Below are positions 54,274-63,553 of a stretch of DNA of 64,000 bases, piece after piece. This DNA is from UBA12191 sp964422295 (GTDB taxonomy: Bacteria > Planctomycetota > UBA8108 > UBA1146). Below the pieces are notes generated by a model. The model did no database searches. It was not told the origin of the DNA and was given only the letters and a program-made list of their open reading frames with translations. A program made the position numbers and the translations under genes. Within the stretch, counting starts at the first letter, position 1, and every line of letters starts with the position of its first letter. The stretch is taken from contig CAYRAM010000012.1 of NCBI GenBank assembly GCA_964422295.1, forward strand, positions 1 to 64,000, in the 5' to 3' direction.

Positions 54274-54302
54274 AGTATAGGTGCTTCTCGAACGTCTGTC
54301 AA
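54274..54302 (-). promoter_or_regulatory. Near-consensus sigma-70 promoter
   Basis: TTGACA (54302-54297), exactly 17 bases, TATACT (54279-54274) on the minus strand. One base off consensus in the -10 element, perfect in -35. It points toward the terminator at 54208-54249 and away from the thioredoxin-like gene, with no gene downstream except antisense of the inositol synthase 3' end. Confidence 0.75.
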
Positions 54303-54574
54303 CTCAAGGCTAGACACATGTCAATTTAACATGCCGCTTGACAACGCTCGGGGTAATCCGGAACAAGGCTTTCTGAGTCCCGGTACACCCTTCAATATCA
54401 GCAACCGATGAGAAGAACGCCCGTATTCTGTGCGGAGTTCCCGCTAATTTGGGGCAAAAAACTTGGGTGGAAGGGTGGCCTATCTTGGAGGAGGCGGACC
54501 GTCTCAGGGAAACATCGTCCAGATTCTGATTCTATGCCGTGTGTCGGTGCCGCAAGCCAGGGGGAGAATCCTGA

Positions 54575-54958
54575 TTACTGTTGAGACCCTGGATCCTTCG
54601 GTTTGGGCAAGCTTTGGGGAACCGCATGATATGAAACGGTGTCCTGCAAAAACTGTCTCAACTCTGCCGGCAACAGGATCCGTTCGAGGCGCTCGACGAC
54701 ATTTTGTCCATTGAAGATCAAAATGGTGGGCAAGGATCTCACTTGATAGCGCTGTACAACCTCGACTTGCGTCAATTGCAATTCGACTTCAATCATCTGC
54801 AGTGCGCCCTGAAATTCAGGAGAAATGATGGAAAGGCTGCGTCGCATGAAGTTGCATGAAGTGACCAGTGAACTGCCAAAATGAACCAACTGAAGCCCAC
54901 CGGAGGATTGAATATACTGGTCGAGAAACTCAGCATCTATAAATTTGAAATCTGCCAT
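54575..54958 (-). CDS. Thioredoxin-like protein with degenerate active site
   Basis: 127 residues. Thioredoxin-fold pattern: VHFGSSLVTSCNF in place of F.A.WCGPC, PEFQGALQMIEVELQLTQVEVVQRYQVRSLPTILIFNGQNVVERLERILLPAELRQFLQ with the conserved cis-Pro (SLPT). Only one Cys (SC) remains and the Trp is gone, so it cannot do normal dithiol exchange. A C-terminal Pro-rich tail of about 18 residues follows. Likely a chaperone- or adaptor-type thioredoxin-like protein. Confidence 0.75.
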   Translation of the reverse strand: MADFKFIDAEFLDQYIQSSGGLQLVHFGSSLVTSCNFMRRSLSIISPEFQGALQMIEVELQLTQVEVVQRYQVRSLPTILIFNGQNVVERLERILLPAELRQFLQDTVSYHAVPQSLPKPKDPGSQQ

Positions 54959-55164
54959 TTTTGACTCCCCAAAGAGCGTTTTGATAAATACCCTTCTCTC
55001 GACATCCAGATCTTATCTATGCCCACTCCATCACGCTCGAATTGGTCGCTTCTGGGGGGAGATAGGTCACAAAAGGGTGGAATCATCCTTTGCGGAGTGT
55101 GCCCGAATTGCCGATGAGAAGTCTAACGTGACATATATCAGGCAAATATCGACGTTTTTGCTAA

Positions 55165-55255
55165 CCCTGTTGCAGGGGAATAGGAGAGAATAAAGATCGA
55201 CTGAGTTTGACACTGCTTGCCAACCCGAAATCGGGGCGCCTCTTCAAAAGTGTCA
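55165..55255. other. Intergenic stretch before mrp: small inverted repeats
   Basis: The 322 bases 54959-55280 hold no gene. CCCTG/CAGGG (55165-55177) is a 5-bp hairpin, and TGACACT/AGTGTCA (55208-55214/55249-55255) are 7-base arms around 34 bases. The mrp ribosome site AGGAGAATCAA is clear; the promoter is not resolved. Confidence 0.4.
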
Positions 55256-55280
55256 CACAAGTCAGTTACAGGAGAATCAA

Positions 55281-56381
55281 ATGGCCTTTGACAAGAGTGT
55301 GGTCCTCGAAAAAATTCAAACGACCCTCGCAGATATTCCCCTGCCAGGAACCCCTGGAAGTGTGATTCAGGCCGGGTTGATCCAGAGAGTGATCGCCCAT
55401 GAAGGCGAAATCACCTTGGTCGTCGAATTTCCTCCGGAGTTGATCAATCAACAAGAATCGGTTACCGATCGCCTCGAAGAGGAGATCGGTCAGATTGAGG
55501 GCGTCGAAAAGGTCACGGTGCTCCACAAAAAGCCGGAAACTTCCTCCGATGACTCCCCTCCCCAAGGAGCCCAAGGAGCCCAGGGACCCGGACCCAATAC
55601 TGTCGGTGCACAGGATATCCCCGGGGTAAAACACGTCATCGCAGTCGCCAGTGGCAAGGGTGGAGTAGGCAAATCTACCGTCGCAGTCAATCTCGCCATG
55701 GCATTGCAGAAGATCGGAAAGCGAGTCGGGCTTCTCGATGCCGATGTCTATGGACCATCGACTCCCAAGATGTTGGGAACTGAAGAGGATCGCCCCCAGG
55801 CGACAGAACATGAAACGATTCTGCCCATCGAGTCCCATGGGCTGCAAACGATGTCGATCGGATACCTCTTGGAGGAGGATTCTCCGGTGATCTGGCGAGG
55901 ACCGATGGTGACCGGATTGCTGAGACAATTCCTCTTCCAGGTCGAATGGGGTGATCTCGATTTCCTGGTGCTCGATCTGCCACCGGGAACCGGCGACGCC
56001 CAGTTGACCCTCGTTCAATCTCTGTCCCTCGCAGGGGGAGTCATCGTTACCACCCCCCAGGATGTCGCCCTGCTGGATGTTCAAAGGGGAATTCAAATGT
56101 TCCAGCGGACCAGCGTTCCGATTTTGGGCGTCATCGAAAACATGAGCCACTTTGAGTGCCCCAATTGCCAACACGTTACAGAGATCTTTCCCGGAGCCGG
56201 GGGGGAAGATATTTCCCAGCGCTACGGCGTTCCGTTCCTCGGCAAAGTCCCTCTGGAACCTTCCACTGCTGTGCAAGGAGACTGTGGTGTGCCAGTGATG
56301 GTCAGCCAACCGGATGGTGCACTCGCAGAAACGATGCTTTCAATCGCGCACATTATGGCTGAATCTCTGGTTCAGAAGTGA
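55281..56381 (+). CDS. mrp: Mrp/ApbC-type P-loop ATPase (iron-sulfur cluster carrier)
   Basis: 366 residues. N-terminal MIP18/DUF59-like domain (about 1-85), Pro/Gly linker, then the SIMIBI ATPase with deviant Walker A ASGKGGVGKSTVA, LLDADVYGPSTPKMLG, LDLPPGTGDAQLTL and the cluster-binding C-x-x-C (FECPNCQHVTE) near the C-terminus. Carries and transfers Fe-S clusters. Single-gene unit, convergent with the LPS/pilus group. Confidence 0.95.
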   Translation: MAFDKSVVLEKIQTTLADIPLPGTPGSVIQAGLIQRVIAHEGEITLVVEFPPELINQQESVTDRLEEEIGQIEGVEKVTVLHKKPETSSDDSPPQGAQGAQGPGPNTVGAQDIPGVKHVIAVASGKGGVGKSTVAVNLAMALQKIGKRVGLLDADVYGPSTPKMLGTEEDRPQATEHETILPIESHGLQTMSIGYLLEEDSPVIWRGPMVTGLLRQFLFQVEWGDLDFLVLDLPPGTGDAQLTLVQSLSLAGGVIVTTPQDVALLDVQRGIQMFQRTSVPILGVIENMSHFECPNCQHVTEIFPGAGGEDISQRYGVPFLGKVPLEPSTAVQGDCGVPVMVSQPDGALAETMLSIAHIMAESLVQK

Positions 56382-56396
56382 TCCAACCAGCGGACG

Positions 56397-57437
56397 TCAC
56401 CCCGTGCGGGAAGTCGTGAGCCACTCTCGCGCAAATTCCAATACTTCCGCAGGCGTGATCGCTTTCATGCATTCATGATGCCCGAGGGGGCACACCTTCT
56501 TTTGACATGGGCTGCACTCTACTGACTTTCGTACCACGGTGGTGGTCTCGAGAAAAGCATCGGTGTAATCGGGACTGGTCGGTCCCATCAAAACGACCTG
56601 GGGTGTAGACATCCCGGCTGCAATATGTCGGGGCCCGGTGTCTCCAGTGATCAGCAAAGCCATCTTCTCCATCAACACCTTGAGTTCATCCAGAGGCCAT
56701 AATTCATCGGCCAAATTTGTCACCGATCCCCCTATTCGGGATTCCAGTTCCTTGGCCAATTCTTCCTCTCCCGGCCCACAGGTGATGATCAACTCACACC
56801 CATCGTCGTCGCGCAGCGACCTGGCGACCTCCGCCATTCGCTCCAGTGGCCAGATTTTCGATGGGCCAAAGGCAGCCCCGGGGTGAAGGCCTATCCAAGG
56901 TTTCGCAGGATCACAGGAGAGGGTCTGACAACGAGTTCGTGCGCGCTCCCGACACTCCGGAGATGCGGAGAGTTGCGAACCATAACCGTCACCTTCAACA
57001 CCGAGGGAAGCGACGACCTCCAAGTATTCATGGTGCATGGGGTAAGCACGCCTACCGGGAGCCAACCGCGGCATTTTCAGCGGGTCCGTCAAAAGAAAAC
57101 TGCGCCATTGGCGAGCCATACCAATTCTGCGTGGGACACCTCCACGCCAAACCTCATAGGTCGTTCTAAAGGAGTGCGGCAATAGAATCGCAACATCAAA
57201 ACGACCTTCGCGAATCAATCGTATATTTTTGCGTGTCCTCCCGGGCCCCCTGGCAACAGCAATCCATTCATCGAAGAGATCCGCATCAGCGAGGAGCGGC
57301 TCAAGGTGCCCTCCTCCCATCACGGTCATCGAGGCCTCGGGGAAGCGGCGGCGCAATCCCCTGAGAGCCGGGGTCGCCATGACGGCATCCCCGACCCAGG
57401 TCGGTATCCGGACGAGAAATCTCGTGCCAGGTTCCAA
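56397..57437 (-). CDS. waaF: ADP-heptose--LPS heptosyltransferase, family 9 (WaaF type)
   Basis: 346 residues; TTG start four bases after the pilT stop. GT9 fold: IPTWVGDAVMATPALRGLRRRFP at the N-terminus, HPGAAFGPSKIWPLERMAEV, ITGDTGPRHIAAGM and LMGPTSPDYTD; the C-terminal Cys-rich segment ECSPCQKKVCPLGHHECM is typical of WaaF. Adds heptose to the inner core of LPS. Partner of hldE in this operon. Confidence 0.92.
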   Translation of the reverse strand: MEPGTRFLVRIPTWVGDAVMATPALRGLRRRFPEASMTVMGGGHLEPLLADADLFDEWIAVARGPGRTRKNIRLIREGRFDVAILLPHSFRTTYEVWRGGVPRRIGMARQWRSFLLTDPLKMPRLAPGRRAYPMHHEYLEVVASLGVEGDGYGSQLSASPECRERARTRCQTLSCDPAKPWIGLHPGAAFGPSKIWPLERMAEVARSLRDDDGCELIITCGPGEEELAKELESRIGGSVTNLADELWPLDELKVLMEKMALLITGDTGPRHIAAGMSTPQVVLMGPTSPDYTDAFLETTTVVRKSVECSPCQKKVCPLGHHECMKAITPAEVLEFAREWLTTSRTG

Positions 57438-57441
57438 TGGA

Positions 57442-58506
57442 TCAGCCCTTCAGCAGATGCTGGAACTTCTTCTTCTCTGCTGCCCAGCGATAGGCATTTT
57501 CCGCAGAGATCATTCCTTCCTTGAGGCGGGCAAGGATCGCGTCGTCCATTAATTGCATTCCCTTGCCCCTTCCTCCCTCAATCAGTGAAACGATTTTGTG
57601 AACTGCTCCTTCGCGAATGATGTTTGGCAAAGAACCATCGTGGAATAGCAACTCATTCACCGCCACACGCCCTTTGCCATCCTTTTTTGGGATCAGCAGT
57701 TGAGCGATGATTCCTTTGAGGGAGCAGGAGAGCATCGTTCTCACCTGGTTCTGCTGCTCTTCAGGGAAGACATCGATGATCCTGTCGACAGTCTTTGCAG
57801 CACTGTTGGTGTGCAGTGTCGCGAATACCAAATACCCCATCTCCGCAGCGGTGATCGCCAAGCTGATCGTCTCCAGATCACGCAGTTCACCGACGAGAAT
57901 GACGTCCGGATCCTGACGTCCCACAGATCGAAGGGCCTTGGCAAAGGACTCCGAGTCGATTCCGACTTCCCGTTGAGTAATTTGGGATTTCTTGTTTGCG
58001 TGGACAAACTCGATCGGCTCTTCAATCGTCACAATATGACGAGATTGGTTTCGATTGATGTAGTCGATAAGAGCGGCGAGGGTCGTCGACTTTCCACTTC
58101 CGGTCGGGCCAGTACACAACACGAGACCATTGCGCAGATGGCAGAATCTCTCAATGTGGGCCGGTACACCCAAGTCGTTCACGGGAAGGATTTCTTCCGG
58201 AATCATCCGGAAGACTCCTGCCAAGCCGTGTTGCTGACGGAAGAAACTGCATCGGAATCGGGCAACCCCTGGCATGGCATAGGCCCAATCCAGATCATTT
58301 TTCTCCATGAGATGGGTTCTTCTCTTTTCATCCAGCATCGGCAGCAACAGTTGCTCTGTCTGCTTGGCGGTCAAAGGCTCCTTGGTCACGGGGCGCAGAT
58401 GGCCGTGAACCCGGATCTTTGGCGGCATTCCGGCACTGACGTGGAGATCGGAACCGTCCAGTTCTTTGATCATGTTCAAAAGTTTGTCAATTTGTGCGGT
58501 GCTCAT
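57442..58506 (-). CDS. pilT: Type IV pilus retraction ATPase PilT
   Basis: 354 residues. Walker A TGPTGSGKSTTLAAL, Asp box (VTIEEPIEFVH), Walker B GRQDPDVILVGELRD, His box FATLHTNSAAKTVDRI, and the C-terminal region with GKGMQLMDDAI of PilT. Powers pilus retraction and twitching. Seven bases after the PilU-like gene. Confidence 0.95.
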   Translation of the reverse strand: MSTAQIDKLLNMIKELDGSDLHVSAGMPPKIRVHGHLRPVTKEPLTAKQTEQLLLPMLDEKRRTHLMEKNDLDWAYAMPGVARFRCSFFRQQHGLAGVFRMIPEEILPVNDLGVPAHIERFCHLRNGLVLCTGPTGSGKSTTLAALIDYINRNQSRHIVTIEEPIEFVHANKKSQITQREVGIDSESFAKALRSVGRQDPDVILVGELRDLETISLAITAAEMGYLVFATLHTNSAAKTVDRIIDVFPEEQQNQVRTMLSCSLKGIIAQLLIPKKDGKGRVAVNELLFHDGSLPNIIREGAVHKIVSLIEGGRGKGMQLMDDAILARLKEGMISAENAYRWAAEKKKFQHLLKG

Positions 58507-58513
58507 GACTCTC

Positions 58514-59869
58514 CTAACCCTTCATCGACGAGGGATCTTCCGCATGATAGCGGGCCACCTCCGGTGTGATCACGCCCTTGCGCAGCAGTTCACGAATCGA
58601 ATCATCCATCGTGATCATTCCCTGTTTGCGACCGGTCTGCAGAACCGAAGGCAGTTGGAAAGTTTTGTTTTCCCTGATCAGGTTCCCCACCGCTGGTGTG
58701 GCAAACATGATCTCCAGAGCAGGCTCGACACCCGTGCCATCTTTCCGGGGCAACAGCTGTTGGGAAATCACGCCCCTCATCGATTCCGATACCATCGCTC
58801 GAATCTGCTCCTGCTCCCTCGGCGGGAACACGTCGATCAGGCGATCCAGAGATCTGACCGCATTGGTCGTGTGCAGTGTCGCCAGAACCAGGTGACCTGT
58901 TTCAGCGGCAGTAATTGCCATCGAAATCGTCTCCACGTCCCGCATCTCTCCGACCATGATGACATCAGGATCTGCACGCATGGCAGATCTCAATGCAGAG
59001 TGGAAAGTCTCAGTGTGACGGCGAACATGGCGCTGATTGATATTGGACCCGGCCGGACTGAAGATGTACTCGATGGGATCTTCAACCGTCACGATGTGAT
59101 CGTTTCGATCCTCATTGATCATTCCTATCAGGGCAGCCAACGTTGCCGACTTTCCACAACCGGATGGACCTGTGACCAACACGATGCCCTGGTTGTATTG
59201 GGTAAATTCCCTGAGTGTTGCCGGCAGTCTTAAGTCTTCCAGTGTGGGTACGGTGTCGGGAATCAGGCGAAAGATGGCTTCCTTTCCTTTTCGTTGCTGG
59301 AAGCAGTTCGCCCGATAGCGACCGTGATCTTTCGTTTCCAGGCAAAAATCCAGATCGAGATGCTCTTCCAATTCACGCCACTGGTCTTCTTCGAGCAGGG
59401 TGCGAATCGCACTTTCGGTATCACTCGCAGAGAGGGTCGGATGCTTGAGCCGAACCAACTGACCGTGGAGACGAATCAATGGCGGAGAATCCACCTGAAA
59501 ATGAAAATCGGAGCAGCCGAATTCTCTCACCTTTCGAAGGTAATCAGAGATCGGCTTTCCACTCATGTCACTGAAATCCATACGCTGGATATCAGCAACT
59601 GAAGGTCCGCTACTCGCAGAGGTGGCAGCAGGTGCTGAAGCTGCCCCGGCAGTCGAGCTTTCCATGCGCTCTTTGATCTTTTTCTGGATCGTTTCTGCGT
59701 GCTGTGCTGAGATCAGGCCTTGGGCTACCAAGGCTTCACCCAGATCACCTCCATCGGGCAAACCAGCCATCACCTGCTTCAAGGTGGTTTCATCGACCAA
59801 TTTGTTTTTGAGGACGATGCGACCGAACATCGTTGCCATCGAGGAACGATCTCGCGTCTCTTCAGTCAT
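58514..59869 (-). CDS. PilT/PilU-type ATPase with N-terminal MshEN-like domain
   Basis: 451 residues. Residues about 12-68 (FGRIVLKNKLVDETTLKQVM ... DLGEALVAQGLISAQHAETI) look like the same two-unit MshEN/GspE-N domain as the mini-proteins at 2248 and 63554, followed by an Ala/Ser linker. The rest is PilT-like: TGPSGCGKSATLAAL, VTVEDPIEYIF, MRADPDVIMVGEMRD, LATLHTTNAVRSLDRL, GMITMDDSIREL. PilT and PilU normally lack such an N-domain. Next to pilT in a likely two-ATPase retraction motor. Confidence 0.9.
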   Translation of the reverse strand: MTEETRDRSSMATMFGRIVLKNKLVDETTLKQVMAGLPDGGDLGEALVAQGLISAQHAETIQKKIKERMESSTAGAASAPAATSASSGPSVADIQRMDFSDMSGKPISDYLRKVREFGCSDFHFQVDSPPLIRLHGQLVRLKHPTLSASDTESAIRTLLEEDQWRELEEHLDLDFCLETKDHGRYRANCFQQRKGKEAIFRLIPDTVPTLEDLRLPATLREFTQYNQGIVLVTGPSGCGKSATLAALIGMINEDRNDHIVTVEDPIEYIFSPAGSNINQRHVRRHTETFHSALRSAMRADPDVIMVGEMRDVETISMAITAAETGHLVLATLHTTNAVRSLDRLIDVFPPREQEQIRAMVSESMRGVISQQLLPRKDGTGVEPALEIMFATPAVGNLIRENKTFQLPSVLQTGRKQGMITMDDSIRELLRKGVITPEVARYHAEDPSSMKG

Positions 59870-60012
59870 GTTTACTCCCCGTGAAATCGGCTAAGGATCG
59901 ACTGGGAAAACGACATCAGGGGTTCGTCGTCAATCGCAGCGCATTCCTGGAAAAAAGGGCTCTGTGGGGTTCCCCGAAAAGGACCTCGGGTATCCCGGGA
60001 CAAGTCCTCATC

Positions 60013-61521
60013 CTAGCCTTCAGGGGTTTTGGGGCAAGATCGAGTCCCGCGCCTGATTTGCTCGATCAGGCCTGTTGTCGAAATTCCGGGCTTGAGGGTG
60101 ACCGTTTCCACCCTTCCTCCTGCCGCTTCGACCGCTTCGCGACCCACCACCTCCTCGATGGAGTAATCCGCCCCTTTCACCAATACGTCTGGCAGCAGAC
60201 GGGCAATCAGGGATTCGGGGGTATCCTCGTCAAAGATGACCACGTGATCGACACTTGACAGCGCACCCAAGAGTCGAGCTCTTTCGGTGACGGGAAGGAT
60301 CGGTCTCTCCGGCCCCTTGAGGCGGGTCACCGATTCATCCGAATTGAGACCGACGATGAGGGCGTCCCCAAACGCTCGTGCAGCCTCCAGAAGTTGCAGG
60401 TGCCCAGAGTGGAGCAAGTCAAAACAACCATTGGTAAACACAACGGTCTGCCCTGAAGAACGATATTGACTCATGATGCTGACCATCTCTTCGCAGGAGA
60501 GGGCAGGATCGACCGGCACTCCACACAAGACATCACGAGCGCCGGAGAGCTCCCAACTCTCGACCGGTTGTACCCCCACCTTTTGGACTTCCAGGCCCGC
60601 TCCGAGGTTTGCCAACTGGCACGCTTCATCGATGGTCCAATCGGATGCAACCGCCAATCCCAATAGAGAAAGCACCATATCTCCTGCTCCGGCAACATCG
60701 GTCACCGCCTGAACACGGGTCGGGTGGCGTCGTAATCCTCCACCCCGGGAAATTCGTGTCATCCCGTCACGGTCCAGTGTCAAAATACAATGTTCCAGAT
60801 CCAATCTCTCGACCAGAGCTTCTCCAACGCGTGCGTGGTCTGAAACCTCCTCGCCCACGTCCAACCCACTGGCGGTCGATGCTTCGTAGCGATTGGGACA
60901 GATCAAAGTCGCTCCCTGATATCGATCCCACTCCCCTGACCTCCCGGGATCGACGAGAACAGGGATTCCTTTGTTTCGAGCCCCATCCAACAGCTCCTTC
61001 ATCATCTCCTCCCCGAGAAGGCCCTTCTCATAGTCAGAGACCAGGATGACGGAGATGGGTAGATTCAGCAGCTGTTCCAAAGAAGCGCGACATGCAGACA
61101 TCTCCTCTGCAGTCAGCGGGTGAGATTGCTCGCGATCGAGGCGCAGGATCTGTTGCTGTCCACGCCCGGCGTGTTGGACCCCTGCCAGGATACGAGTCTT
61201 GCAACTGGTCGGCCTGTCGGCGGAGACGACGATGCCTGAAACATCCGCACCCAGATTTGCGAGGGCCTCACGAATATACTCCCCCGCTTCATCTGAGCCG
61301 GTCATGCCGACAACTTTCGTCGGGACACCCAGTGCGGACAGGTTGGCCACCACACTACCTGCACCACCGACCCTGCGCTCATGCTGCGAGGAATTGACCA
61401 CCGGGACAGGTGCTTCCGGAGAAACCCTGTCGACATCCCCATAGTGATATTCGTCCAGCATCAAATCACCGATGACGAGTACGGGACTGTCTACCCTGAG
61501 AGTATCGATTTCAGGAATCAT
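60013..61521 (-). CDS. hldE: Bifunctional D-beta-heptose 7-phosphate kinase / heptose 1-phosphate adenylyltransferase HldE
   Basis: 502 residues from ATG 61521, overlapping the previous gene by 4 bases; an upstream extension to 61773 is not credible. Domain 1 (about 8-330) is a ribokinase-family kinase: GDLMLDEYHYGDVDRVSPEAP, DVAGAGDMVLSLL. Domain 2 (about 365-490) is a nucleotidyltransferase: TNGCFDLLHSGHLQLLE, LKGPERPILP. Makes ADP-heptose for LPS core, used by the WaaF-type enzyme here. A 143-base space separates it from the PilU-like gene. Confidence 0.95.
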   Translation of the reverse strand: MIPEIDTLRVDSPVLVIGDLMLDEYHYGDVDRVSPEAPVPVVNSSQHERRVGGAGSVVANLSALGVPTKVVGMTGSDEAGEYIREALANLGADVSGIVVSADRPTSCKTRILAGVQHAGRGQQQILRLDREQSHPLTAEEMSACRASLEQLLNLPISVILVSDYEKGLLGEEMMKELLDGARNKGIPVLVDPGRSGEWDRYQGATLICPNRYEASTASGLDVGEEVSDHARVGEALVERLDLEHCILTLDRDGMTRISRGGGLRRHPTRVQAVTDVAGAGDMVLSLLGLAVASDWTIDEACQLANLGAGLEVQKVGVQPVESWELSGARDVLCGVPVDPALSCEEMVSIMSQYRSSGQTVVFTNGCFDLLHSGHLQLLEAARAFGDALIVGLNSDESVTRLKGPERPILPVTERARLLGALSSVDHVVIFDEDTPESLIARLLPDVLVKGADYSIEEVVGREAVEAAGGRVETVTLKPGISTTGLIEQIRRGTRSCPKTPEG

Positions 61522-62471
61522 GGAGTCCCTTTCAAGGAATTTTGTAACAAGGCCATCCGAAACAGGGGCAGGTTGATTTCGTGATGTCCGATCAGGGAGA
61601 TTCCCCTCTCGACGGGCCTCTGCAAAACATTCCTGCTCGTCCGATAGTGGGGAATCATGTCGAAGTTGATGGCGGTCACTCCCGCCAACTCCCGACCCAA
61701 ATTCCGTGCGACATTGACCACCTTCAGAAACACCTCCGGCATCACCACAGCAGAACCAATGTTGAGCCAACAACCATTCTCAAGGTCGTGCACGACGGCA
61801 GCCAATAGTTGGAAATCGATGGCGGTAGCCTCTCCCATCTCCGCCCCGGCGACACCCGGGTGCATATGAACGATGTCGGTTCCGAACGCAACATGTACCG
61901 TGGCAGGGATTCCAAGACGCCGAGCCGAAGCCAACAAAGAGATCTCCGGGTACGGCATTCCCTGGCTCAGAATCACATCCCCGAGCGCAGCCCCCAATCC
62001 TTCACCATCGGCTCCGGATTTCGCTCCCTGACGAAAAGCCTCCGCCGTCTCTGCGGACATTCCAAATGAACCATCAGCGATATGGGTTTCCACGTCCTCC
62101 GAAGTTTCTCCGATCATCGCCAGTTCCACATCGTGGATCGCGGTGGCCCCATTCATCGCCAAGGCATCGATGAAGCCCCGCTCCATCAAGTCGATGAGGA
62201 TCGGTCCCATTCCAACTTTGACAACGTGTCCTCCCAATGCAGCAACCACGGGGGCACCGGCATCACGGGCTGCAGACACCGAAGCCACCGCTGCTCTGAA
62301 TTCATCCGCTGCGAGGATCGCTGGCAAAGAATCGAGCCAATCGTTGAAATTGGCATCTGGAGAACATGGCTGCCTGAACTGGGTTCTGGATACGATGTTT
62401 TGACGATCCCGAATCGGGGTGGCATGGACGCCTTCCAGATCAAGGGGCTGCCAACGGTTCTCTCGGTTCAT
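61518..62471 (-). CDS. Deoxyhypusine-synthase-like protein
   Basis: 317 residues. ALGGHVVKVGMGPILIDLMERG, NGATAIHDVELAMIGETSEDVE and GSFGMSAETAEAF match the deoxyhypusine synthase (PF01916) NAD/substrate core. The catalytic Lys of true deoxyhypusine synthase cannot be placed, and bacteria generally lack eIF5A/hypusine, so a different reaction (for example on a polyamine or sugar) is probable. It overlaps hldE by 4 bases, so it is tied to LPS-core synthesis. Homologues are known in planctomycetes and other bacteria without a clear role. Confidence 0.75.
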   Translation of the reverse strand: MNRENRWQPLDLEGVHATPIRDRQNIVSRTQFRQPCSPDANFNDWLDSLPAILAADEFRAAVASVSAARDAGAPVVAALGGHVVKVGMGPILIDLMERGFIDALAMNGATAIHDVELAMIGETSEDVETHIADGSFGMSAETAEAFRQGAKSGADGEGLGAALGDVILSQGMPYPEISLLASARRLGIPATVHVAFGTDIVHMHPGVAGAEMGEATAIDFQLLAAVVHDLENGCWLNIGSAVVMPEVFLKVVNVARNLGRELAGVTAINFDMIPHYRTSRNVLQRPVERGISLIGHHEINLPLFRMALLQNSLKGTP

Positions 62472-62539
62472 TGAATCTCCTCTTCAACATTGCTGGATGC
62501 TATCAGAGGGGGACAGGAAGTTCACGCTTCCCTGGAGTC

Positions 62540-63547
62540 TTAATCCCGATCCAGGCGCTGCAAAATTGACTTCGTTGGCAAATCGTGCTCGATGTTAAGG
62601 ATGTGGACCCTGTCCAGCACTTGGCCGGGAAGGTTCAATTCCCTGACCTTGACCGCATCCTTGGCAGTACAGACGATGGCACCACAGCCTCTCCGATCCG
62701 CCGTTTGCACCAAATGGTTCATATCTGTACAGGTATAACGATGATGGTCGGGGTATTGAACTTCAGCGGAAATTCTCAGATCGGCAGATTCGAGGGAATG
62801 GCGAAACCCATCCGGAGTTCCAATCGCAGAGAATGCCAACCACCTTTCCTCATCAGAAGTGACCGGCTCCCCTCCCGAGAGTGTGCGCAGACCTGTGACT
62901 TTGGTGGAGCACAAATCTACCGGAATCCCCGGATGCAATTGCTGGAAGAACCCCATGACCTGGTGCAACCACTCTTCTGAGCACCGCTCTGCCCGGGTCA
63001 GCAGAATGTGATCCGCACGTTCCACACCATCGACCGGTTCTCTCAATCTGCCAAGGGGAAGGCACCAGCCCCCACCGAATGGATCACTGGCATCACAAAG
63101 AAGTATGTTCAGATCACGATGCAACCGTCGGTGTTGGAAACCATCGTCCAATATAAGCAGGTCGACCCCCGGATGTTTCTCCAGGAGCATCTTGCCGGCA
63201 TGAAATCGATCTTTGTGTTGCACATGGGGGACTTCCGGCAACTCTTCTCGCTGCATCCGAAACTCATCGTTGCCATCTGGCCCGGAGCGATATCCCCGAC
63301 TCAGAATTCCCGGCTTCCCCCCCAGTTTCATCCAGGAGCGAACCAATGCCATCACGGTGGGTGTCTTCCCCGTCCCACCCACACTGATATTTCCTACACT
63401 GATCACAGGCACCGGCAGGCGGAGTGGCCACTGACCTGAACGAAACTTCTGACGTTCCTTCTTGCGCTTGCGCTCGACACCCCATCTCCAACACTTTTCG
63501 AGGGTTTGGAGCAACGGTCGCGGAAGGGGAATCAGAGGATCAGACAC
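62540..63547 (-). CDS. lpxK: Tetraacyldisaccharide 4'-kinase LpxK
   Basis: 335 residues. Phosphorylates the lipid A disaccharide 4'-position at the inner membrane. P-loop VGNISVGGTGKTP, DDGFQHRRLHRDLNILL, GRLREP and RADHILLTRAE, all LpxK hallmarks. Six bases after the mini-protein stop. Shows lipid A synthesis in this organism. Confidence 0.95.
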   Translation of the reverse strand: MSDPLIPLPRPLLQTLEKCWRWGVERKRKKERQKFRSGQWPLRLPVPVISVGNISVGGTGKTPTVMALVRSWMKLGGKPGILSRGYRSGPDGNDEFRMQREELPEVPHVQHKDRFHAGKMLLEKHPGVDLLILDDGFQHRRLHRDLNILLCDASDPFGGGWCLPLGRLREPVDGVERADHILLTRAERCSEEWLHQVMGFFQQLHPGIPVDLCSTKVTGLRTLSGGEPVTSDEERWLAFSAIGTPDGFRHSLESADLRISAEVQYPDHHRYTCTDMNHLVQTADRRGCGAIVCTAKDAVKVRELNLPGQVLDRVHILNIEHDLPTKSILQRLDRD

Positions 63548-63553
63548 TGTAGA

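Noticed and set aside
54463..54714. 83-codon plus-strand frame
   Set aside because: Overlaps the thioredoxin-like gene on the other strand and has shadow-like composition.
60013..61773. 586-codon version of HldE
   Set aside because: The first 84 codons overlap the deoxyhypusine-synthase-like gene and have no sense in the kinase family; ATG 61521 is coupled.
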